From Chloroflexota bacterium (GTDB lineage: Bacteria; Chloroflexota; Dormibacteria; Dormibacterales; Dormibacteraceae), in assembly GCA_005880315.1 (NCBI GenBank), contig VBHB01000102.1, positions 1-57,169 on the forward strand: a stretch of DNA of 57,169 nt, in the 5' to 3' direction. The translations under genes were made by a program, and so were the position numbers. The notes under the pieces were generated by a model that was not told where the DNA came from, did not search any database, and saw only the letters and a list, made by a program, of their open reading frames with translations. Shown here one piece after another: positions 34,637 through 41,632 of this stretch; within the stretch, counting starts at the first letter, position 1; each line of letters opens with the position of its first letter.

Positions 34637-34753
34637 GAGGCGCCGGCCAGAAGTCGAAATGCGGCTCAGTCCAGGTGGGCGTTCGAGCCTTCACACGCGG
34701 GAGTCTATCGGCCTGCGACCGGAGCGTCTGGCGTCAGGCGGACCCGAGGCCCG

Positions 34754-35167
34754 TCAGCGGTGCCGGCTTCGACGGTGGAGCAAGGCGTCGAGCTGGCCGA
34801 TGAGGTCGGCCGGCGTTGATCGCCACCTGGCCAGGCACGCCGTCGCCCCCCTGCGCAGGACGACTTCGAAGTCTTGCGGGTCGCTGGCCAGGACCACCAC
34901 GGGTATTGATTGCGTGGACGGCGATGCACGCAGCATAGACAGCAGGTCCAGGCCGTCCCGGCGTGAAAGGCGCCGCTCGAAGCGCGATCTGTTCAGGTCT
35001 AGAACGATGGCATCGGGATGGCGGCCTCTCGTGACTCGCTGAATGCCTGCCTCCCCGTCCGGCGCCACTTCAACTATGAAGCCGTCGAGCAAAAGGCTGA
35101 GCCTGTACATCTCCGCGAGCATGCGGTCGTCTTCCACCACCAGGACGTGAGGCTGTCGACGAGGCAT
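34754..35167 (-). CDS. Single-domain response regulator (receiver domain)
   Basis: A 137-aa CheY-like receiver: acidic pocket VVEDDRML, phosphoacceptor Asp in AIVLDLNRS, and switch residue in VVVLASDP. The conserved Lys of the K-P turn is Arg (CLARWRST), which may weaken the phosphorylation switch. No output domain follows. In-frame starts at 35218 and 35239 would add 17-24 residues; 35167 fits the usual distance to the first strand. No histidine kinase gene lies nearby, so it is an orphan. Confidence 0.75.
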   Translation of the reverse strand: MPRRQPHVLVVEDDRMLAEMYRLSLLLDGFIVEVAPDGEAGIQRVTRGRHPDAIVLDLNRSRFERRLSRRDGLDLLSMLRASPSTQSIPVVVLASDPQDFEVVLRRGATACLARWRSTPADLIGQLDALLHRRSRHR

Positions 35168-35389
35168 CCTCGTTATGACGACCGAGCGCAGGTGATGGCG
35201 AGGCGACGTGCGCATCATGTCACCTGATCTGCCCGCCATTCGGGGTCGCCCCGGTACCCAATCCTCTTTCCTCCGCCGCTGGTCGGTGAAACATGAACCG
35301 GACAGCTTCTAGATGCTGTTCCGCCGTTTCGCCTCCACAGCGGCGATCGTCCCCCCGGACGCCACCATTAACTCTACGCTTGAAATGAT

Positions 35390-36493
35390 TTAAATGGTCG
35401 GGTGTCGCGGTTTCTGAAACCCGACTGCCACCGGCAGCTCCAGAAACTGGCTCATACGGAGTCCGGACTCTTCAACCGCTGTCACCTCGCTGCTTTCAAG
35501 GGGCTTGATGACCCGGACCTCGACCTGCACGCCGCCTCGGGCAGTTGACATCCGGCGCCAGGCGCCTCTCACGCGGCCGTCGATGGTGACGACATTGGAC
35601 AGCATGCTGCCGAAAGCGAAGAGCCCGGGCTCGACCGGGAGGTCAGGGTGGACAAGGCTCGAACGGTCGCGGTATGCGACCGTGTACTCGTCGAAGTTCG
35701 GGAGCAGATGACCAACCGGCGAGGCCACGCGCCCCGCAGGGCCATCTGCGTCGAACCAGTAATCGCGGCCGTCGACGGCGATGTGTTCGAGAGACGGGCC
35801 GATGAGCTTGATGCCGGCGCGGACGTCGGCCACGGTGAGGCCGGACCACCACACCAAGTCTTGAAGCTGCGCGGGGCCGTGGCTCAGGAAATATCGCCGC
35901 GTCAGCTCGGCGACCGCGTCGGCGCGCTCAAGGTTTCGCGACTCGAGCACCCTCTCCGCAAGCAACGCGTAGGTGAACTGCTTTCCGCGTCGCGGTCCGC
36001 TGGCGATCAGCCCATCGAGCTCGGCGAGCATCAACAGGTGAGGGAGCCGCTGGCCCTCCGGCGAGATCCGGGCGGCGCGAAGAACCTGACCTAGCTCCAG
36101 CCGCGTGAGGTGGCGACCGCCGGCAAGACCCTTGGCGAACGCCGCGCTCGCGCGCGTGATCGTCTGGGCATCCAGCTCGAGCATGCGGTGGCGAGCGACC
36201 AGGCCCTGCCGGATCCGTGGCGCGGTCAGAGCGAGCAGCCACCTGATGTCCTCGGGCAGCACAAAATGCCACGTGGGGCGCATCACGTGGGTGCGCAAGA
36301 TGTCTCCTCGATCGAATAGCCGATCGATCTCCGCGTCGGTCGCGCCTCGGCTGCGCTGTCCGAGTGCCCACTTGGCGGCGGCATAGTCCTGGGACTGCAC
36401 AGCGGTCAAGCGGCGCACCGCGTCGACCGGGGACTCGAAAGGCGGGCCGATCAGCCGCTGAGAGCGAAGACGCGACACCGCGAGGTCTTTCAT
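35390..36493 (-). CDS. AlkZ-like winged-helix DNA glycosylase family protein
   Basis: A 367-aa protein of the winged-helix HTH_42/AlkZ family. AVQSQDYAAAKWALGQR holds the Gln-x-Gln catalytic-type motif of AlkZ/YcaQ interstrand-crosslink glycosylases, and MRPTWHFVLPEDIRWLL and WWSGLTVADVR are further family blocks. Members unhook alkylated or crosslinked bases; in antibiotic producers they give self-resistance. The ATG at 36493 is chosen for the family's usual N-terminus; the frame continues to an ATG at 36547. It is on the same strand as rtcB but separated by a hairpin. Confidence 0.8.
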   Translation of the reverse strand: MKDLAVSRLRSQRLIGPPFESPVDAVRRLTAVQSQDYAAAKWALGQRSRGATDAEIDRLFDRGDILRTHVMRPTWHFVLPEDIRWLLALTAPRIRQGLVARHRMLELDAQTITRASAAFAKGLAGGRHLTRLELGQVLRAARISPEGQRLPHLLMLAELDGLIASGPRRGKQFTYALLAERVLESRNLERADAVAELTRRYFLSHGPAQLQDLVWWSGLTVADVRAGIKLIGPSLEHIAVDGRDYWFDADGPAGRVASPVGHLLPNFDEYTVAYRDRSSLVHPDLPVEPGLFAFGSMLSNVVTIDGRVRGAWRRMSTARGGVQVEVRVIKPLESSEVTAVEESGLRMSQFLELPVAVGFQKPRHPTI

Positions 36494-36560
36494 GCTCCGC
36501 GCCACGTTACCCAAACCCGACTTGTTACCGAAAACCGAAAACCGCATGGCAGTGGCCCCA

Positions 36561-36590
36561 GGGAAGCCGGATCCCCGCGTCCGGCCTCCC
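36561..36590 (-). terminator. Hairpin after rtcB (terminator-like)
   Basis: GGGAaGCCGG(A) at 36561-36571 pairs with (T)CCGGCcTCCC at 36580-36590, loop ~8 nt. It lies directly downstream of the rtcB stop (36598, leftward). No T-run follows, so termination efficiency is uncertain. Confidence 0.45.
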
Positions 36591-36597
36591 TTGAACG

Positions 36598-37815
36598 TCA
36601 GTCTTTGTAGGGGTCGAATTCGCTCGCCTGGGCCATCACGACGCCGATGGGCGAGAGCGTATGCAGGATGCGGACCGTCCCGCTGTGGTGCCGGAGCACG
36701 TCCGGCAGCCGCTTGTAGGCCTGCGGCGCCTCATCGGTGTCCGCTCCGCGCAGCACGACGCCGCGCTTCGCGATCCACCGCTGCATGTCGTCGCGTGAGA
36801 TCAGTCCCGGGTGTCGCGGGTCGTCCTCCCACCGGCGGCCTACCTTCCTGCGCCGGCCGCGAGCCGCGTTGCGGCTCATCACACGGCCGGCCCCATGCAC
36901 GGTCGAGAACAAGGCGGCCTCCTGGTTGACCGCTGCCGCCATCGGGTTTCCCGTCGGGTCGACGCCTTCGAGGATCACCGCATCGTCGCCCATGCTTCCC
37001 CCAACGAATCCACGCTGGCCCGGGAACGCCGGAGTAGCTCCCTTGCGAACCACCCAGACGTCCTGGCCGCTGTGGCGTTCTTTCCAGGCAAAGTTGTGGT
37101 GGTTGTGGACCTCTTCGAGCGTGCGCGCTCCGAGGATCCTCACCACCCGGTCGCATACCCAATCCCGGCCTGCGTATGCGTAGCGGCCCGCCAGATGCAT
37201 CGCAGCGATGTACTCGGCGCCGAGATCCGAGGTGGACGATAGAACCAGGGGCGCAACGTCCATGCCATCGCGGGCGCCTCCCGCTTTCAGCGCCCAGGTA
37301 GCAATGCCGTGGCCGAAGCCCCGGCTGCCGAAGTGAACGCCCACCCACACGCGGTCCTGCTCGTCTGTGAACACATCGACGTAGTGGTTCCCTGAGCCGA
37401 CCGTTCCCAGCTGCGCGGCCGCCTTGTCGCGCAGGTTGAGGGGTTTGACGATCGACCAGGCCGGGTCGTCGAACAGCTCGTGGTCGACGCGCTCGACATT
37501 CTTGCGCCCCATCCCAAAGCTGATCGTGCTGGCGATGTCATCGATGATCTTGGTGATCCCGGCGCGCGCGTCAGCGCCTGACATGTCGGTGAGGACCGCC
37601 TTGTTGCCGCAGGCGATGTCGTATCCGACGCCGGCCGGTGAGATTGCTTCCTCATATGCGACGACGCCTCCGATCGGAACCGCATAGCCCTTGTGGTGGT
37701 CGGCCATCAGGGCCGCGGCGCGGACGGCGGGGTGCTCCTTGGTGCGGCGGATCTGGTCCAGCGCACTGGTTTCAATGGGGTCGCCGAAGACTGCGATGCC
37801 GTCGATCAGCTCCAT
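36598..37815 (-). CDS. rtcB: RtcB RNA-splicing ligase
   Basis: A 405-aa RtcB ligase. It joins 2',3'-cyclic-phosphate and 5'-OH RNA ends using GTP and Mn. Signature blocks: ADHHKGYAVPIGGVVAY, then GVGYDIACGNKAV with the metal Cys, GTVGSGNHYVDV, VGVHFGSRGFGHG, and HGAGRVMSR near residue 310. The length is slightly below the usual 400-480. AGGAGG precedes the ATG at 37815. It has no archease or RtcA/RtcR neighbour. Upstream, in its transcription direction, lie two tandem structured repeats and a tRNA-like sequence. Confidence 0.95.
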   Translation of the reverse strand: MELIDGIAVFGDPIETSALDQIRRTKEHPAVRAAALMADHHKGYAVPIGGVVAYEEAISPAGVGYDIACGNKAVLTDMSGADARAGITKIIDDIASTISFGMGRKNVERVDHELFDDPAWSIVKPLNLRDKAAAQLGTVGSGNHYVDVFTDEQDRVWVGVHFGSRGFGHGIATWALKAGGARDGMDVAPLVLSSTSDLGAEYIAAMHLAGRYAYAGRDWVCDRVVRILGARTLEEVHNHHNFAWKERHSGQDVWVVRKGATPAFPGQRGFVGGSMGDDAVILEGVDPTGNPMAAAVNQEAALFSTVHGAGRVMSRNAARGRRRKVGRRWEDDPRHPGLISRDDMQRWIAKRGVVLRGADTDEAPQAYKRLPDVLRHHSGTVRILHTLSPIGVVMAQASEFDPYKD

Positions 37816-37834
37816 GGCTGAACCTCCTATTTAG

Positions 37835-38096
37835 TTCGCGGGGGGGACAGTTGTCCCCCCCGCGGACCCACCCCTCTCCTCGGCCACGATGGGTGGCGTC
37901 TGGGAGGTGGCACGCTTGGGGGACGGCCGGAGTGAATCCGGCCTCAGTCTCCACCTGAGACTTTGATTCGCGGGGGGGGACAGTTGTCCCCCCCGCGGAC
38001 CCACCCCTCTCCTCGGCCACGATGGGTGGCGTCTGGGAGGTGGCACGCTTGGGGGACGGCCGGAGTGAATCCGGCCTCAGTCTCCACCTGAGACTT
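37835..38096. repeat. Two tandem copies of a ~130-bp structured repeat upstream of rtcB
   Basis: Copy 1 at 37835-37963 and copy 2 at 37967-38096 are almost identical (period 132 bp; copy 2 has one extra G). Each can form three hairpins: CGCGGGGGGGACA with its complement; CCACCC with GGGTGG; and GGCCGGA with TCCGGCC. A diverged copy occurs at 43824-43992. Together with the tRNA-like element, it fills the 463-bp gap between rtcB and the next small ORF. No coding function is assigned. Confidence 0.9.
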
Positions 38097-38121
38097 AAGA
38101 CTTAAGAATTGCGTGAGTAGT

Positions 38122-38185
38122 TGGGTCGGGGGAAGATTTGAACTTCCCTCTGCGTGCGAAGCAGCGCTCATCGAGCTCCCGACCC
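38122..38185 (-). tRNA. tRNA-like sequence, Ala(CGC)-like anticodon, shortened
   Basis: On the minus strand 64 nt fold as a tRNA: a perfect 7-bp acceptor stem (GGGTCGG/CCGACCC) with discriminator A; a D-stem GCTC/GAGC with only 3 nt in the loop; an anticodon arm CTGC-TTCGCAC-GCAG (anticodon CGC); almost no variable loop; and a T-arm GGAAG-TTCAAAT-CTTCC. It lacks U8, the D-loop GG pair and the G3:U70 pair needed by alanyl-tRNA synthetase, and CCA is not encoded. It is either a degenerate tRNA gene or a tRNA-like RNA. Confidence 0.4.
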
Positions 38186-38230
38186 GTTTTGCTTGCCATG
38201 CCGTATTCGGTTTTCAAAGTTCTGCCGGAC

Positions 38231-38264
38231 AAAAGAAAAAGGGCCTGGCGCTTGCCAGGCCCTT
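38231..38264 (-). terminator. Rho-independent terminator of a leftward transcript
   Basis: On the minus strand AAGGGCCTGGC, loop AAGC, GCCAGGCCC, then TTTTTCTTTT. A strong stem with a long T-run, 15-20 nt after the stop of the small ORF at 38279-38431. Confidence 0.85.
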
Positions 38265-38278
38265 CGTGATTGCTTTGA

Positions 38279-38431
38279 TCAGCCCTGAGGCTTACTCCGA
38301 AGGGTCTGGCCGTGCGCCACGGGAAAGGCGGCGCGGGTTGCCTGCGCGACGAGCGTCTCGGCGCACGGGCGCGATTGGGCGGCCGCCATGGCTGAGCTTC
38401 GGTAGGCGGTACTGAGTGCTTCGCCATTCAT
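38279..38431 (-). CDS. Small ORF (50 aa) or non-coding transcript ending at a strong terminator
   Basis: ATG at 38431 to TGA at 38279 encodes 50 residues, Ala/Ser/Arg-rich (MNGEALSTAYRSSAMAAAQS, then a Cys and a TLVAQATRAAF stretch). No Shine-Dalgarno site. The strong terminator just downstream shows that something leftward is transcribed here; it may be this peptide or an RNA. No homology recognised. Confidence 0.4.
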   Translation of the reverse strand: MNGEALSTAYRSSAMAAAQSRPCAETLVAQATRAAFPVAHGQTLRSKPQG

Positions 38432-38514
38432 GATTCGGCGAGCTTACTGGATCTTTGCCAAAGCGGTCAAGTGGCAATTTGACACTTAGGCGTTTTGACG
38501 TCCGTTATCAAGCC

Positions 38515-38520
38515 TATACT
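38515..38520 (+). promoter_or_regulatory. -10 box TATACT of the AbrB-like gene
   Basis: TATACT matches the consensus at five positions. A TTGAC-containing region lies 14-20 nt upstream (TTTTGACG at 38493-38500). The GTG at 38530 begins 10 nt after the box. Confidence 0.45.
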
Positions 38521-38529
38521 GCGTCTTGC

Positions 38530-38721
38530 GTGCGAAGCATAGTTTCCATGAGCCCTAACGGGCGGGTGACCCTACCGGCCGAAACCAGGCGCGCTCTCGG
38601 GCTCGAAGGCGAGTCGTTCTTCGAGGTCCACCAGCAAGGCAGCGCCATCGTTCTCAGGCCGGTCGCGATGGTCCCGCTCGAGAGGGCTCGACCACGCACG
38701 TCCAGGAAACGGACGAGCTAG
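38530..38721 (+). CDS. AbrB/MazE-like (SpoVT-AbrB fold) DNA-binding protein
   Basis: A 63-aa protein with the swapped-hairpin AbrB core: SIVSMSPNGRVTLPAETRRALGL then FFEVHQQGSAIVLRP (two segments). The GTG at 38530 keeps the first beta strand; the ATG at 38548 would cut it. A basic tail (RPRTSRKRTS) follows. Such proteins are transition-state regulators or antitoxins. No toxin ORF follows, so it appears to be an orphan. The short leader suggests leaderless translation. Confidence 0.7.
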   Translation: MRSIVSMSPNGRVTLPAETRRALGLEGESFFEVHQQGSAIVLRPVAMVPLERARPRTSRKRTS

Positions 38722-38896
38722 CCACAGCTCCGTCTAGCTGCCTCGGACTCTTGACGGACGCCCGGCGTCAGATGCCCGGAATGCCCGCTGGCGGCGCCTG
38801 CGATTTTGACGCTGCTTTCTACGGGTGACCACCCCGCCCTGGTGCGTTGCTGAAGAGGAGGGAGGGCCTCTCACTTTCAGTCAGCAGGAGCGAGCT

Positions 38897-39013
38897 ATGC
38901 CGGGCAGGAGAAGTTCGTCGATCAAGAACCCGAAGACCTACGAGGCGCTGAAGCGGAAGGGCATGAGCAAGACGAGAGCCGCCCGCATCAGCAACGCCCA
39001 GAAGAAGAAGTAA
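38897..39013 (+). CDS. Small basic protein (38 aa), DUF7218-like
   Basis: ATG at 38897 with AGGAG 7 nt upstream. The product (IKNPKTYEALKRKGMSKTRA, then ISNAQKKK) has the pattern of small actinobacterial proteins that read P-K-x-Y-E-x-L-x-x-x-G-x-S-K-x-x-A-A-R-I-S-N-A. It is shorter than the usual ~50-70 aa. The highly basic tail suggests nucleic-acid binding. It stands 18 bp before a membrane-protein gene. Confidence 0.75.
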   Translation: MPGRRSSSIKNPKTYEALKRKGMSKTRAARISNAQKKK

Positions 39014-39031
39014 ACCCCCCTCGGCGACCGT

Positions 39032-39436
39032 ATGCAACGGTTGGCTCCAGGCGAGGTGCGAAGGTCCAGGTATGGTGGCCGCCTGCTCATGCTTTGGGTC
39101 GGGTTGCTGGGCCTGGCCCAGATCGCCGACCTCGTCACCACTGAAGTAGATCGTCTCGCCGGCGGTGTCGAGACGAACCAGTTCGCCGCCTTCGTCCTCA
39201 TGGTGGGCGGCGCGGGGCTCTTCCTTGTACTCAAGCTAATGGTCGTCGCGGGGATGGCGGTGGCGGTTCTGATCGCCTTGCGCTACCGCCGTAACCATCC
39301 TGGCGAACGCGCCGAGCGCTGCCTCGACATCGTCGCCCGGACGCTCCAAGGATCGGTCGTCCTGCTGACAGTGACCGCCGTCGGCAACGCCCACGTCGCC
39401 GCCCAGATCGCGGCCTCCGCGTCGGGCGCCAACTAG
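39032..39436 (+). CDS. DUF5658-like small membrane protein
   Basis: A 134-aa protein with three hydrophobic segments (~20-35, ~49-82, ~105-125). The segment AQIADLVTTEVDRLAGGVETNQ resembles the DUF5658 pattern (Asp, Thr, Glu-x-Asn). The ATG at 39032 has no clear ribosome site; the gene lies 18 bp after the small basic protein. Function unknown. Confidence 0.65.
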   Translation: MQRLAPGEVRRSRYGGRLLMLWVGLLGLAQIADLVTTEVDRLAGGVETNQFAAFVLMVGGAGLFLVLKLMVVAGMAVAVLIALRYRRNHPGERAERCLDIVARTLQGSVVLLTVTAVGNAHVAAQIAASASGAN

Positions 39437-39565
39437 CCCAAAAACCGCGCCTTCGACTCCGATTTTTGCTTGTCCGGCGCGCCCGCTGGGAATAAATAAG
39501 TAATCGATCGCTTCTTCGAAGCGGTCATTGAGAGGGCGCGGCGAAGCGCCCAGCGAGGCGGACAA

Positions 39566-41581
39566 ATGAATACGTTTTGGATCGTATTCGGCGAGTTCGT
39601 TGCGGTCGTGGTCGCGATGGTGGCGCTCCTGATCGTGGCCAGGTCGGTGATCGTGATCGGACCGGCGCAGGTGGGCCTTGTCGTCAAGCGGGTCTCGCGC
39701 CGGCACAACACGACCGACACCCCCATCGCCTTCGACGGCGAGGCCGGCTATCAGTCGGCTTTGCTCATGCCAGGCGTCAGGTTCAAGCTCTGGCCGAGGT
39801 ACTTGGTGGCCAAACACCCGTGGGTGCAGGTACCGGCGGGCGAGATCGGCGTTGTGATCTCGCAGATCGGCGAGCGGCTGCCGACCGGAGCCAAGTCGGC
39901 CGTCTACCGGCCGGAATTCGGCAACTTCACCAACCTTCGCGAGTTTCTCGAGAACGGCGGCCAGAAGGGCGTGCAGCGACCGGTGCTGCCTCCTGGCAGC
40001 CTGGTTCCGATCCACCCGGTGGCGTTCCTGGTGGTCACTGCGACCAAGGCTTACGGCCTGCCCATCAACCGCGCCGTAATGGCCGCCGGCCCGCTGTCGC
40101 CGGAGTCGTTCGGCCTGACTTCTAAGCAGCTTCGCGTCACGGTGATCGCGCCCGAAGGCGACCAGGACGTGGTCGGCATCGTGACCACGCTCGACGGCGA
40201 GCCTCTGCCGCCGGCGGACATCGCCGGCCGGATCGGCGGCTTCAACGACATCGAGGACCTCGAGGTCCGCCCCGAAGTCACCGATTCGGAGCTGATCGAA
40301 GCGCTGCTCGGCGCCAAGAACCAGCTGCACAACAACTACCAGGACTTCCAGGCGTTCGTTGACAGCGGCGGCCGGATTGGGCTCCAGCACGACCCGCTCC
40401 TGTACGGCGCCTACCTTCTGAACCCGTTCCTGGTTCGAGTCGAGCCGGCGCGGATGCTCGTGGTCAACCAGGGCGAGGTGGCCGTGATCAAGAGCTATGT
40501 GGGGCTGCCCACGCTCGACACGTCGGGGCCCGAGTTCAAGTTCGGCTCGATCGTGCAGCCTGGCCATCGAGGCATCTGGCGCGAAGCCCTGCGGACGGGC
40601 AAGTATCCGCTCAACCCGCGTATTTACGCCGCCGAGAAGGTCCCCACATTCATCCTCACGCTGAACTGGGCCGACGCCAGCTCAGTCGCCCACAACCTCG
40701 ACGCGCAGCTCAGCCCCATCGAGGGCAAGAGCCGTGAGGGATTCATCTTCAAGATCGACCTCCAGGTGCAAATTCACGTGCCGGACACGAAGGCGCCGAA
40801 GGTGATCTCGATGGTGGGCTCGATGCAGAACCTGGTCAACGAGGTCCTGCAGGCGGCGGTGGGCAACCATTTCCGCAACACGCTGCAGGGCCTGGAAGCA
40901 ATTCGCTTCATCGAGACCCGAGACGCGGTGCAGGCAGCCGCGTTCGACGCGGTGTCGAGGTACCTCGCCGCGTATGAGGTGGAGACTCGCGGCGTCTACA
41001 TTCAGGACGTCACCTTCCCTGACGAACTCGTCGGTGTGCTCACACGCCGGGAGATCGCGAACCAGGAGAAGGCGACCTACCTGCAGCAGAAGGACGCGCA
41101 GACCATCCGGATCGACCTGGAGAAGGCTCGTGGCACCGCCGACATGCAGGCTGCTCTGGCCCAGGCCCAGGTTTCCGTGGACATCAACCGTGCCCGCGCC
41201 GACGCACGCAAGGCAGAGGCGGACGGTGAGGCGGCATTCGTCGAGCTGACCGGTGCGGCGGAGGGTTCGCGGCGGCGAGCGATCGGTCTCGGCGAGGCGG
41301 CGGCGGCGGAAGCGCTTGGGCTCGCCCACGCCAAGGGCTACGACGCACAGGTTGCCAGCCTCGGCTCCGGCCCGACGGCGGCGGTGGCAATCGCGAACGC
41401 CGTCTCGGAGGGCAAGCTGAACGTCATGCCGGAGGTGCTGGTCACCGGCGGCGGGAACGCGTTCGAGGGGCTGGCGGCGTCGCTCATGCGCGGCATGAAC
41501 GGCAAATCGCCATCCGGGCCGGCGGCAGGCCTGGAGCCGCCTCGACAGGCCAGGAAGAAGGAGCCCCGCTCGGCTCACTGA
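39566..41581 (+). CDS. SPFH/Band 7 (flotillin-like) membrane protein
   Basis: A 671-aa protein. One membrane helix is at residues ~7-32, and a band 7/SPFH domain follows (VIGPAQVGLVVKR early, then RVEPARMLVVNQGEVAVIKS and a segment IDLQVQIHVPDTKAPK). From ~480 a long helical region ends in the flotillin-like Ala/Glu-rich stretch (ARADARKAEADGEAAFVEL). The C-terminus is Gly/Pro-rich and basic. Such proteins form oligomeric rafts at the membrane. GAGGCGG precedes the ATG. It is convergent with the anti-sigma gene across a hairpin terminator. Confidence 0.88.
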   Translation: MNTFWIVFGEFVAVVVAMVALLIVARSVIVIGPAQVGLVVKRVSRRHNTTDTPIAFDGEAGYQSALLMPGVRFKLWPRYLVAKHPWVQVPAGEIGVVISQIGERLPTGAKSAVYRPEFGNFTNLREFLENGGQKGVQRPVLPPGSLVPIHPVAFLVVTATKAYGLPINRAVMAAGPLSPESFGLTSKQLRVTVIAPEGDQDVVGIVTTLDGEPLPPADIAGRIGGFNDIEDLEVRPEVTDSELIEALLGAKNQLHNNYQDFQAFVDSGGRIGLQHDPLLYGAYLLNPFLVRVEPARMLVVNQGEVAVIKSYVGLPTLDTSGPEFKFGSIVQPGHRGIWREALRTGKYPLNPRIYAAEKVPTFILTLNWADASSVAHNLDAQLSPIEGKSREGFIFKIDLQVQIHVPDTKAPKVISMVGSMQNLVNEVLQAAVGNHFRNTLQGLEAIRFIETRDAVQAAAFDAVSRYLAAYEVETRGVYIQDVTFPDELVGVLTRREIANQEKATYLQQKDAQTIRIDLEKARGTADMQAALAQAQVSVDINRARADARKAEADGEAAFVELTGAAEGSRRRAIGLGEAAAAEALGLAHAKGYDAQVASLGSGPTAAVAIANAVSEGKLNVMPEVLVTGGGNAFEGLAASLMRGMNGKSPSGPAAGLEPPRQARKKEPRSAH

Positions 41582-41599
41582 CCGCCGAAATTACGAAGG

Positions 41600-41622
41600 G
41601 AGGGCGGCGCGATGCCGCCCTC
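41600..41622. terminator. Bidirectional hairpin between convergent genes
   Basis: GAGGGCGGC at 41600-41608, loop GCGAT, GCCGCCCTC at 41614-41622. It serves the SPFH gene (stop 41581) and the anti-sigma gene (stop 41633), with a weak T-rich tail to the right. Confidence 0.7.
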
Positions 41623-41632
41623 TCGCTTTGTC

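Noticed and set aside
37835-38096. CRISPR array
   Set aside because: Only two long tandem units with 3 bp between them; no spacers and no cas genes in the window.
38095-38427. 110-aa minus-strand open frame across the tRNA-like region
   Set aside because: It runs through the terminator hairpin and the tRNA-like sequence, typical of spurious frames over RNA genes.
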